Origin: Serinicoccus marinus DSM 15273
Lineage (GTDB): Bacteria > Actinomycetota > Actinomycetes > Actinomycetales > Dermatophilaceae
Length of the DNA: 64,000 nt
Assembly: GCF_008386315.1 (NCBI RefSeq)
Contig: NZ_CP043808.1
Span: 2,170,001-2,234,000 of the forward strand
Direction of reading: 5' to 3'
Shown piece by piece: positions 34,019 through 41,040 of this stretch. The position numbers and the translations under genes were made by a program. A model generated the notes under the pieces. The model saw only the letters and a list, made by a program, of their open reading frames with translations. It was not told where the DNA came from and ran no database searches. Every line of letters begins with the position of its first letter. Within the stretch, counting starts at the first letter, position 1.

Positions 34019-35502
34019 GGGCTCTTCGTCTTTGAGGGTGGGGTGAGGGCGGCGCGCCGACGCGCTGGTTGAGGCTGGGGCGGGGTCGAGGTCCCCGATG
34101 ATCAGAGGACTCTTACCTCTCCTGATCGCCAAGGACCTCGACGTGAATCAGCCTACGTCGTGCTGCCGTACCCCGGGCGCGGACAGCGCGTACTGCCACG
34201 ACTGCGACCTCCTCCTCGGCCTGGACGGCCTGCACGTCCTCAAGGTCGACCGGGCGCCGGACCTGCTCACCGTCACGGTGGAGTCGGCGCCGGCCCCGGC
34301 TGGGTGCCCGGCTTGCGGGGTGGTGGCCGAGTCGCACGGGCGACGGGTGGCGCGGCTGGTCGATGCGCCGTGCTTCTCCACACCGGTGGTGCTGCTGTGG
34401 CGCAAGCGCCGGTACCGGTGCCGCGAGGACTCTTGTGAGGTGGGCACGTTCACCGAGCAGGAGCCCGCCCTGGCCCGCCCGCGCGGGCTGCTGACGACCC
34501 GGGCCGCGCGGTGGGCCATCGGCCAGATCCGGTCCGAGCACGCCTCGGTGCTGGGCGTGGCCCGTCAGCTCGGGGTGGGGTGGCGCACGGTGTGGTCGGC
34601 GATCAAGCCGATCCTGACCGACGCAGCCGACGATGAGTCCCGCTTCGTCGGCGTGAGCATCCTGGGGGTGGATGAGCACGTGTGGCACCATGTGTCCACC
34701 AAGCCGCCCGAGGAGGGTGGTCGTGGCCCGAAGGAGCTGACCGGGATGGTCGACCTGTCCACGGATGAGAACGGGCAGGTCAGGGCGCGTCTGCTCGACC
34801 TGGTCCAGGGCCGCACCCGCGCCGCGTACGCCGACTGGCTCACCGAACGCGGCGAGGGCTTCGCTGCCGGTGTGGACGTCGCGACCCTCGACCCGTTCCA
34901 GGGGTACAAGACCGCGATCGATGACGAGCTGTCCGACGCGACCGCGGTCCTGGACGCCTTCCATGTCGTGGCACTGGGCACCAAGTGCGTCGATGAGGTC
35001 CGGCGGCGGGTGCAGCAAGCCACGACCGGTCACCGGGGCCGCAAGGGCGACCCTCTGTACGGGATCCAGAACATCCTGCGGGCCGGGGCGGAGAACCTCA
35101 CGGACAAGCAACGCGCCCGCATCGAGAAGGCCCTTGCCGCCCGGCCCGAGCACGAGGTCGTCGACCTGGCCTGGCAGTGCGCCCAGCAGCTGCGCGCCGC
35201 GTACAAGCAGGTCGACAAGGCCCAAGGCCGCAGGATCGCCGAGCGCATCGTCGCCTCGTTCCCCTCCTGCCCGATCCCCGAGATCGCACGGCTCGGCCGG
35301 ACCCTGCGGAAGTGGAAAGACGCGTTCCTGGCCTACTTCGACACCGGCGCCACCAACGGCGGCACCGAGGCCATCAACGGCCTCATCGAGCTCCACCGCC
35401 GCATCGCCCGAGGCCTCACCAACTTCGAGAACTACCGCCTCCGCATGCTCCTCATCGGCGGAGGACTCAACCTCTGACCCCACCCCCAAAGACGAAGAGC
35501 CC
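34019..35502 (+). mobile_element. complete ISL3-family insertion sequence
   Basis: The element is bounded by inverted repeats of 28-29 bases: GGGCTCTTCGTCTTTGAGGG at the left and the complement of the same sequence (one change within the first 20 bases) at 35474-35502. It encodes one intact transposase. ISL3 elements normally leave an 8-bp target duplication, but the flanks (CCTTACGG on the left, GACACGTG on the right) do not match. The sequence was therefore rearranged after insertion, or transposition left no duplication. Confidence 0.93.
34098..35477 (+). CDS. ISL3-family transposase
   Basis: The 459-residue protein has the ISL3 layout: an N-terminal zinc-finger region (CHDCDLLLGL, CPACGVVAESHGRR, RYRCREDSCEVGTFTE), a helix-turn-helix (ASVLGVARQLGVGWRTVWSAIKP), and the DDE domain with ILGVDEHVWHH (first Asp), VATLDPFQGYKTAIDDEL and VLDAFHVVAL (second Asp region), and the final GATNGGTEAINGLIELHRRIARGLTNFENYRLRML (Glu). 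All catalytic residues appear intact, so the element could still move. GTG at 34143 (NQPTSCC) is an alternative start giving 444 residues, closer to the family norm. It reads through nearly the whole element. Confidence 0.95.
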   Translation: MIRGLLPLLIAKDLDVNQPTSCCRTPGADSAYCHDCDLLLGLDGLHVLKVDRAPDLLTVTVESAPAPAGCPACGVVAESHGRRVARLVDAPCFSTPVVLLWRKRRYRCREDSCEVGTFTEQEPALARPRGLLTTRAARWAIGQIRSEHASVLGVARQLGVGWRTVWSAIKPILTDAADDESRFVGVSILGVDEHVWHHVSTKPPEEGGRGPKELTGMVDLSTDENGQVRARLLDLVQGRTRAAYADWLTERGEGFAAGVDVATLDPFQGYKTAIDDELSDATAVLDAFHVVALGTKCVDEVRRRVQQATTGHRGRKGDPLYGIQNILRAGAENLTDKQRARIEKALAARPEHEVVDLAWQCAQQLRAAYKQVDKAQGRRIAERIVASFPSCPIPEIARLGRTLRKWKDAFLAYFDTGATNGGTEAINGLIELHRRIARGLTNFENYRLRMLLIGGGLNL

Positions 35503-35808
35503 GACACGTGGGCTCCCGCCGATGCGAGGAAGTTAGCAGGCAAACTACACGGTTGTCACCCACCTGAGCGCGAAACGTCACCCGCGCCGTCGCCCCGCCC
35601 GGTCAGTCTAGGGCGCCTCCCCCGCCGCTCAAGGGTCCGCTTCGCCGCTCCGCGCCCCTTGACCGGCTCCTCCGACTCTCAACGACGGCCCGGATCGGAT
35701 CGACGCCCCCGTATAGTCACCAGGAACCCGCCCGAGTTGTGTTGCTATTTCAAGTCAAGCGCCGGCCCGGGGACCCTCCCGGGCCCCGAGCCGCCCCGTA
35801 ACCGAACG
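35503..35808. other. 306-base spacer, no gene
   Basis: Between the IS right end and the EVE-domain gene I find no convincing coding frame. The stretch is locally GC-rich (CCGGCCCGGGGACCCTCCCGGG at 35763-35784 can form a hairpin) and then becomes AT-richer. The hairpin lies 25-45 bases beyond the EVE gene stop and may terminate that transcript. Confidence 0.5.
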
Positions 35809-36255
35809 TCAAGACGCCTGGTCTGCTTCCGCAGTTGGATGACCTTGCATCGCTTCGAGAGCCGCCGACGCAGCGTCATCGCGGACAGCTACGAAACCGC
35901 GGCGGAACTGAAAGCTGGAAAGACCCGTCCGCTCCTGAATGTTCTTTTCGAAGCGCAGGTACAGAGGACGTTCCAACTCCATGTCAACTGCAATGGGAAT
36001 GACTAGACCGTAGCGATGTAGACCCTCTGGCCAAGGTGCCTCAGCCGCGCTGGCGGGGGGGCGAGTGGGCCCCAGGACGGCGGCGGTCGCGATGTAACCC
36101 TTGCCGGACTGCCACACCAGCAACCGATCACCTTCACGCGCGCGCGCCAACTTTGTCTTCTTGGCGTGGGTAGAAACGCCCCAAAGCCCAACCTCTTTAC
36201 AAAGGTCCCAATTTCTCACGCTTGTGCGCGCAATGGTGCACAGAAACCAGCTCAT
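35809..36255 (-). CDS. EVE-domain protein
   Basis: The 148-residue protein starts MSWFLCTIARTSVRNWDLCKEVGLWGV and continues with AREGDRLLVWQSGKGYIATAAVLGP, the standard EVE pattern: the Trp and Phe at the start and the hydrophobic G-D-x-hydrophobic turn form the pocket that holds a modified base. The remainder (LVIPIAVDMELERPLYLRFEKN...GLSSFQFRRGFVAV) completes the PUA-like barrel. EVE domains read modified cytosines or adenines in DNA and often pair with restriction enzymes. It follows the restriction endonuclease gene by 24 bases on the same strand, so a role in the same system is plausible. Confidence 0.87.
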   Translation of the reverse strand: MSWFLCTIARTSVRNWDLCKEVGLWGVSTHAKKTKLARAREGDRLLVWQSGKGYIATAAVLGPTRPPASAAEAPWPEGLHRYGLVIPIAVDMELERPLYLRFEKNIQERTGLSSFQFRRGFVAVRDDAASAALEAMQGHPTAEADQAS

Positions 36256-36279
36256 GGGAAACTCCCTACCTTAGTTGAA

Positions 36280-36849
36280 CTACGAATGAGGCCCTCTTCC
36301 CGCGTCAGTAATTAGGTCGCGTACGGCACTTAGGGAACCTCCGTAAGGCGCCATCCAAGAATAAGGACGATCGGCCTGAAAACCGAGCCAAGCAGTATCG
36401 CTTCCGGCAGCCCCCGTGTGCTGACCCATGTGTCCGATTACGTACTCGCGCAACACCGACTTCGGCAGCAGCCACGCGCTCGCGGCAAACGGCGACACGC
36501 CAATACAGAGGCAGTACTCATAATTCTGTTCGCGTATCTGTTGAAACTTGTACCCACCCGACTTCCACAAAGTCGAGAACTTGATCTCAACCCTGTGTCC
36601 CTCGATGATCCGATCTGCCTCACTGTCAGGCGAGCGAACGACATCGAATCCTTTGGTTGCACACCAACCCGCCACCAATTTCTCGCCGATGGCCCCCCGA
36701 GCGCGTGAGGGTTGCTGAAGGATCCACGCGAAGGGACTGCCGGCCCACGGGTCGTCATCACCTCGCGTGTAGTCGACCTCCATCGAAGCCGCCAAGCCCG
36801 CGAGAACCACTACCTCGGGGTCAGTGATGCGAGGAAAGACCGTCATCAT
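36280..36849 (-). CDS. putative type II restriction endonuclease
   Basis: The 189-residue protein shows ARGAIGEKLVAGWCATKGFDVVRSPDSEADRIIEGHRVEIKFSTLWKSGGYKFQQIREQNYEYCLCIGV. The order (helix with Glu, then D at PDSEAD, then E-I-K) is the PD-(D/E)xK active site of type II restriction enzymes. It begins with overlapping ATGATG that covers the methyltransferase stop, so it is translated after the methylase, which protects the host. No recognition sequence can be deduced. The gene is clearly less GC-rich than the core genes of the window, in keeping with transfer. Confidence 0.85.
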   Translation of the reverse strand: MMTVFPRITDPEVVVLAGLAASMEVDYTRGDDDPWAGSPFAWILQQPSRARGAIGEKLVAGWCATKGFDVVRSPDSEADRIIEGHRVEIKFSTLWKSGGYKFQQIREQNYEYCLCIGVSPFAASAWLLPKSVLREYVIGHMGQHTGAAGSDTAWLGFQADRPYSWMAPYGGSLSAVRDLITDAGRGPHS

Positions 36850-37757
36850 GCACTCCTGTCAGGCTCAGCGATGAGGGCATCACACTCTGCCGAATCAACG
36901 AATCGCACCTGGCTCGTATCGAGTGCGTCGTCGGGCGCCAACCGCTGACGAATAACCTTGATTGCCTCGTCGTTGCTATCAATCAACACATAATTGCGAC
37001 CCATCTGTTGTGCGACAGCCCCAAGCGTTCCGCTTCCCGCAAAGAAGTCCAACACCCAATCGTCGGGGCGGCTACTTGCCTCGACCATCCGCCGTACAAT
37101 ACCCATCGGCTTCTGAGTCGCGTAACCAGTCTTTTCCTTGCCGGTCGGAGACACGATAGTGTGCCACCAAACATCTGTTGGCAACTTTCCTCTGGCCGCC
37201 TTTTCGGGCGTAACCAATCCGGGAGCCATGTATGGCTCCCGGTCGACACCCTCACTATTGAAGTAGTAGGTCTTGGGATTCTTCACGTAGACCAAAATGT
37301 TGTCATGCTTAGCCGGCCACTTCTTCGTACTCCGGGCGCCGTAATCGTAAGCCCAGATCAACTCGTTCAAGAAACAATCGCGTCCAAAAAGTGCGTCGAG
37401 CAGAACCTTGGCGTAATGCACCTCTCGGTAGTCAAGATGAAGGTAAAGCGTTCCGTCGTCCGCCAGGAGCCGCCAAGCTTCCTCTAGACGAGGCTCCAGA
37501 AACGCCCAATAGTCGGCGAAGGAATCGTCGTACGACGTCACCAAGCCGCGAACCGTCTCGTACGTCTGGCCCTTGAATCCAACCCGTCGGCCGGTCTCGG
37601 ACCGAGTCGTCGTAAGAGACTGCCGACGTTGAGAGCGCCCGGTGTTGAACGGCGGATCAATGTAGATCATCGTGAACTTGCCTGAAGGCAGCAGCGACAG
37701 CGCAGGGGCGTTGTCGGCGTGCACAACGAGGTTGGAGGTCAGGTCAAGGGAGGCCAC
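36846..37757 (-). CDS. type II DNA methyltransferase (N4-cytosine or N6-adenine)
   Basis: The 303-residue protein has motif IV DPPFNTG near residue 34 and motif I FAGSGTLGAVAQQMGRNYVLIDSN near residue 240. That order (IV before I) is the beta-class permuted arrangement. GYATQKPMGIVRRMVEASS (motif X-like) precedes motif I. DPPF is used by adenine and by some cytosine-N4 methylases, so the modified base is uncertain. The ATG at 37757 starts about 106 bases from the tadA break. It overlaps the endonuclease gene; together they are a standard type II R-M pair. Confidence 0.93.
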   Translation of the reverse strand: MASLDLTSNLVVHADNAPALSLLPSGKFTMIYIDPPFNTGRSQRRQSLTTTRSETGRRVGFKGQTYETVRGLVTSYDDSFADYWAFLEPRLEEAWRLLADDGTLYLHLDYREVHYAKVLLDALFGRDCFLNELIWAYDYGARSTKKWPAKHDNILVYVKNPKTYYFNSEGVDREPYMAPGLVTPEKAARGKLPTDVWWHTIVSPTGKEKTGYATQKPMGIVRRMVEASSRPDDWVLDFFAGSGTLGAVAQQMGRNYVLIDSNDEAIKVIRQRLAPDDALDTSQVRFVDSAECDALIAEPDRSA

Positions 37758-37863
37758 GTCCTCACCCTACTGTTTGGCGGCCCGGTTCTTTCGCAGGCTC
37801 AGGAGCCACGTCGTGGCCTGGCAGCGAGCTTGTGGCTGATGGGTGTGTTTGGGAGTAGTGGCG

Positions 37864-38489
37864 TTGCCCGCCTGCGTGCCTCCGGCCACGAGGATGTTGA
37901 GCCCGCTGGCCACAGCGGCCTCGAGGAAACGTGCCGCCTGGGCGGAGAGCGTGCCCAGCCGCACCAGGTCGGCGAGCTCGTCGGCGGCGACGACGAACTT
38001 GCGGATGTTGACCGCCCAGTGCCGTCTGGTGATGTCCGGGATCGCCACGTGCAGACGGCTGCCGTCGGGCAGGCTCGCGTCCACGAAAGGGCTGCTCAGG
38101 TCGACCCGACGGCCGGAGCTGCGCAGCATGCGCTCCACCAGGTCGTGCACCTGCTGCTCGCTGAGCAGGGTCGGGGTGAGCTCGGAGCGACCGTTGCGGG
38201 CGACGAAGACCCTGGTCGGTTCGTTGATCCAGATCTCCTCGACCGCCGGGTCGTCGAGGTAGGGCTGCAGCGGCCCGAAGCCCGCCACCGACTCCACGAG
38301 GGCGCGGTGCGCCTCCTTGCGGTCGGTGATCGGCACGAGCCCGCCCACCAGGGAGCGGTCGTCGTAGTCGTCGAGCACCTCGCCGACCAGGTCGTGCACG
38401 GCCGCGTCGTCGCGGGTGGGGTCCAGGCGCCGTCGCCGGATGAGCTCGCGGACGTCGTCCTCGAGCAGTTGCAACGCCGTCGCCGACAT
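37864..38489 (-). pseudogene. tadA: tadA (cpaF), truncated right after Walker A
   Basis: The gene starts well (ATG at 38489 after GGGGAGG, MSATALQLLEDDVRELIRRRRLDP) and covers the TadA N-terminal domain, the SPFVDASLPDGSRLHVAIPDI box, the FVVAADELADLV linker and VASGLNILVAGGTQAG, that is, residues 1-208. At the next codon the canonical Lys-Thr-Thr of Walker A is replaced by Asn-Ala-Thr, and everything beyond is unrelated to TadA: GGCAA then diverges at 37863. About 200 residues with Walker B and the hexamer interface are missing. The protein cannot hydrolyse ATP. The lost piece should lead to tadB, which is itself truncated at the other side of the island. Confidence 0.93.
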
Positions 38490-38565
38490 CTTCCCCTGCC
38501 TCCCCGTCACTCTCCTGCGAGCTGCGCCTCCCGGCATACCCGCACCGGATGCTCCGGCCGATCCT

Positions 38566-38852
38566 GACACCCAGGCTGCCGACGCCGCAGCGGTGACCTC
38601 CGGCATACGGAGCGGATCCTCTTCGACCAGACGCGCGTAGTCCGGGTGGTATGCCCGCAGCTCATCACCGATCACCGGGTAAGGCGCGGGCGACGAGCCC
38701 CTGACCAGGCGGCTCAGGGCTTGGGTCTTGCCGGCACCCGGCTGGCCACCCACCAGCACCACGACAGGCTGACCGTTTCCCCGCGGCCACGCGTCGAGCT
38801 CAGGGGCGATGTGCTCGACGAACCTCGCCCGAAGCTCGTCCCGGTTCATCAC
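38566..38852 (-). pseudogene. zeta-type toxin kinase, truncated at ~95 residues and in frame with tadA
   Basis: The reading frame begins MNRDELRARFVEHIAPELDAWPRGNGQPVVVLVGGQPGAGKT (Walker A at residues 35-43) and continues IGDELRAYHPDYARLVEEDPLRMPEVTAAASAAWV, matching zeta toxins up to the catalytic Asp63 and Arg66. The C-terminal two thirds, with the substrate-binding and further catalytic arginines, are gone. The frame then runs without stop into sequence preceding tadA. Zeta toxins phosphorylate UDP-N-acetylamino sugars; this remnant should not. The start overlaps the antitoxin stop by four bases. Deletion joined two unrelated loci here at about 38567. Confidence 0.88.
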
Positions 38853-39106
38853 AACAGAGCGTCGTACTCCGCCCGCAGCTCATCCGTCATAGACCTGACC
38901 GCACCCGCGTCGTCGACGTCGACGTCGAGCACGCGACGCTTCACGTCGAGGCGAGCCTGGCACAGGCGCGCTCGCTCACCTGGGTCCTCGGTAGCGTCCT
39001 GACGGGCGACCAACTGCCCGATCACGCGGGTCGCAGTCTCACGCATCACGTCGTACAGCACGACAGGATCGTTCGTGTGTGGTGCGGCAGCCAGTCGACT
39101 AGACAT
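38849..39106 (-). CDS. epsilon-like antitoxin of the zeta toxin
   Basis: The 85-residue protein (MSSRLAAAPHTNDPVVLYDVMRETATRVIGQL...AVRSMTDELRAEYDALL) is fully helical and charged, the kind of three-helix bundle that blocks the nucleotide site of zeta. The stop overlaps the toxin start (ATGA), the rule for such pairs. AAGGAG sits properly ahead of the ATG at 39106. Its first bases overlap the recombinase gene end by eight bases. With the toxin truncated, it is probably free of its partner. No strong sequence match to epsilon is claimed; the assignment rests on context. Confidence 0.65.
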   Translation of the reverse strand: MSSRLAAAPHTNDPVVLYDVMRETATRVIGQLVARQDATEDPGERARLCQARLDVKRRVLDVDVDDAGAVRSMTDELRAEYDALL

Positions 39107-39734
39107 GTGGATCTCCTTGATCCTCGACGATACCAAGCAGGTCAGCCTCGGCGTCGTCCTCGAGGATCCGAAGCGTGGAGATCTCGCCCCGCGCCAGGCG
39201 CCCGACAGCGCCCCGGGACAACCCTGTCGCCGCGGCCGCTGCCCGTTGGCTCGCGCCCTCCCCGAGCAGGCGACGCACCATAGCCGCCTGTGCCGGCGTG
39301 ATCGACGTCGGCCGGCCCAGCTGCTTCCCCGACGCCCGTGCGGCCTCCAGGCCCGCCGCAGTGTGCTCACTGATCAGGTCAGCCTCCAGCTGCGCGACCG
39401 CCGCGGTCACCGTGAAGAAGAACCGTCCCGTCGACGTCGTGGTGTCGATCGCGTCCCGCAACGAACGCAGCGCCACCCCGCGGTGCTGCAGGTCCTCCGC
39501 GACCTCGAGCATGTGCCTCGTCGACCTGAACAACCGATCCAGCCGCCACACCGTCAACCGGTCCCCCTCCCGTAGCTCCACCAGCAGCCGGTCTAAGCCC
39601 GGGCGCTGACCGCGGCCGCTGCCCGCTTCGGTCACGATCCCCTCAGCGGGCACCCCGGCAGCCACCATCGCACGGACCTGCAGCTCGGCCGACTGCTCCA
39701 GCGTCGACACCCGCGCATACCCACGCTCAACCAT
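39099..39734 (-). CDS. serine recombinase (resolvase family)
   Basis: The 211-residue protein starts MVERGYARVSTLEQSAELQVRAM with the nucleophile Ser10. It has the conserved LTVWRLDRLFRSTRHMLEVAEDL arginine helix, TSTGRFFFTVTAAVAQLEADLISEHTAAGLEAARASG (long E-helix) and a HTH (QRAAAAATGLSRGAVGRLARGE). It has a C-terminal extension of ~20 residues (EDDAEADLLGIVEDQGDPHV). It overlaps both neighbours by eight bases, giving the order membrane protein-recombinase-antitoxin-toxin in one operon. Recombinase plus epsilon/zeta is how plasmid stability loci such as pSM19035 are arranged, so this probably came from a plasmid. Confidence 0.93.
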   Translation of the reverse strand: MVERGYARVSTLEQSAELQVRAMVAAGVPAEGIVTEAGSGRGQRPGLDRLLVELREGDRLTVWRLDRLFRSTRHMLEVAEDLQHRGVALRSLRDAIDTTTSTGRFFFTVTAAVAQLEADLISEHTAAGLEAARASGKQLGRPTSITPAQAAMVRRLLGEGASQRAAAAATGLSRGAVGRLARGEISTLRILEDDAEADLLGIVEDQGDPHV

Positions 39735-40806
39735 CAGACCCCTCCTCGTCACGGGGGCGCAGCAGCCACGCACGCCACGATGCGACGACCGCGGTTAGTC
39801 GGCTGTCGCGCAGCTCCATGACCCCGCCCAGCAGCATCGCGAACCCGGAGATCAAGGCCGCGACCCCAAACAGCAGTTGTCCAGCCAGCAGCATTGAGAC
39901 ACCGAACAGTAGGACCGAGACCCCGAGCAGCAGCACCGCGACCCCGGCCAGCACATCTCCACCGCGCAGCACCGCGACCCCGCCCAGCAGCACCGCGACT
40001 CCGGCCAGCAGGGCCGCGACCCCAACCAGCGGAACTCCACCACGCACGCCCGCGACCCCGAACAGCGGGCCTGCCACCCCGAGCAGCAGGGCCGCGACCC
40101 CAAACAGTGGAACTCCACCACGCACCACCGCGACCCCGCCCAGCAGGGCAGCGACCCCGAGCAGCAGCAACGCGACCCCGGCCAGCACATCTCCACCGCG
40201 CAGCACCGCGACCCCGCCCAGCAGCACCGCGACCCCGGCCAGCCAGGCCGCGACCGCGAACAGCGCAGCGCTACCGCGCAGCAACGCGACCCCGGCCAAC
40301 AGGACTGCGACCCCGAGTAGAAGGAGCGTGGCCCCGCCCAACACCTCTCCATCGCGCAGGTATGCGACCCCGGCCAGCAGGGCAGCGACCCCGAGAAGGC
40401 CACCCGCAGCACCTGCAGCAACCTCGTCAGCGTCAGCCTTCAGCGAACTCGCTCCCAGAGCTACGACGGCCAGCCACAACGCCCCAAGGACTACGACCTG
40501 AACGCCCCACCCTGCACCAAGACTGCTCAACGCGAGTGCGCCGGCGAGAAAGACAACGAGAAGAAGAGCCGCGACGAGCCGCGCCAACAATGAGGTGCCG
40601 TGCCGCTCGCGGGCGAAGAACTGACCCGGTCTTGCCGCCGCGACGATGACGGCGGCGAGCAGCAGAGTCAAGTAGGTCACCCAATGGAGCAAGGAACTTC
40701 CCCGCTCCGGAGTCACGAATCCCAGGGCGACAGTCCCTAGCCCCATCGCCGTGACAACGCGAGCCGGAGTCCAAAGGCCCGATGGCGTGGGCGTGTCTTC
40801 GCTCAT
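39727..40806 (-). CDS. membrane protein with tandem ~22-residue hydrophobic repeats
   Basis: The 359-residue protein has four ordinary TM segments in its first 130 residues and then about ten repeats of the type LLGVAxLLxGVAxLRGG (residues ~135-330). Each repeat is a hydrophobic half-turn set of strictly spaced Gly, Val, Ala with Arg-Gly-Gly at some boundaries. The sequence looks like pentapeptide-type or stacked membrane helix repeats; the DNA repeats are obvious too. It ends with a charged tail (RDEEGSDG). The family is unknown to me. Because it overlaps the recombinase, it is co-transcribed with it. The repeats make copy-number change by slippage likely. Confidence 0.7.
   Translation of the reverse strand: MSEDTPTPSGLWTPARVVTAMGLGTVALGFVTPERGSSLLHWVTYLTLLLAAVIVAAARPGQFFARERHGTSLLARLVAALLLVVFLAGALALSSLGAGWGVQVVVLGALWLAVVALGASSLKADADEVAAGAAGGLLGVAALLAGVAYLRDGEVLGGATLLLLGVAVLLAGVALLRGSAALFAVAAWLAGVAVLLGGVAVLRGGDVLAGVALLLLGVAALLGGVAVVRGGVPLFGVAALLLGVAGPLFGVAGVRGGVPLVGVAALLAGVAVLLGGVAVLRGGDVLAGVAVLLLGVSVLLFGVSMLLAGQLLFGVAALISGFAMLLGGVMELRDSRLTAVVASWRAWLLRPRDEEGSDG
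39890..40395. repeat. tandem coding repeats, 66-base type
   Basis: Units such as GCGACCCCGCCCAGCAGCAC and GCGACCCCGGCCAGCAGCAC recur at about 30- and 66-base spacing through this stretch. Two longer blocks are near-identical: the stretch from GGCCAGCACATCTCCACCGC at 39949 and the same sequence at 40170. This is the gene-internal repeat array of the membrane protein at 39727-40806. Confidence 0.85.
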
Positions 40807-41040
40807 GAGTCACCTCCAGCCGCTACGAAAGTTGAATCGGTGACGGCTTTCGAGCCGACAGGGTTCCGAGTCAGCCTATCGAGCCACCGCTACCCCAGCC
40901 GTGGCTTGACTCGGCGCGTCCCGCCAGAGCCGGCTCGGAAACGATCGTCAGTGAGCCACCCTTGACACGCCGTTGACTCAAGAGGATTCGCTTCGCCTAG
41001 CCACCGACAGGGTGTCGGCGCGTCCAGATACGGTTTCGTT

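Noticed and set aside
39890-40395. CRISPR-like regular repeats
   Set aside because: The repeats lie inside an open coding frame, spacers are also repeats, and no cas genes are near.
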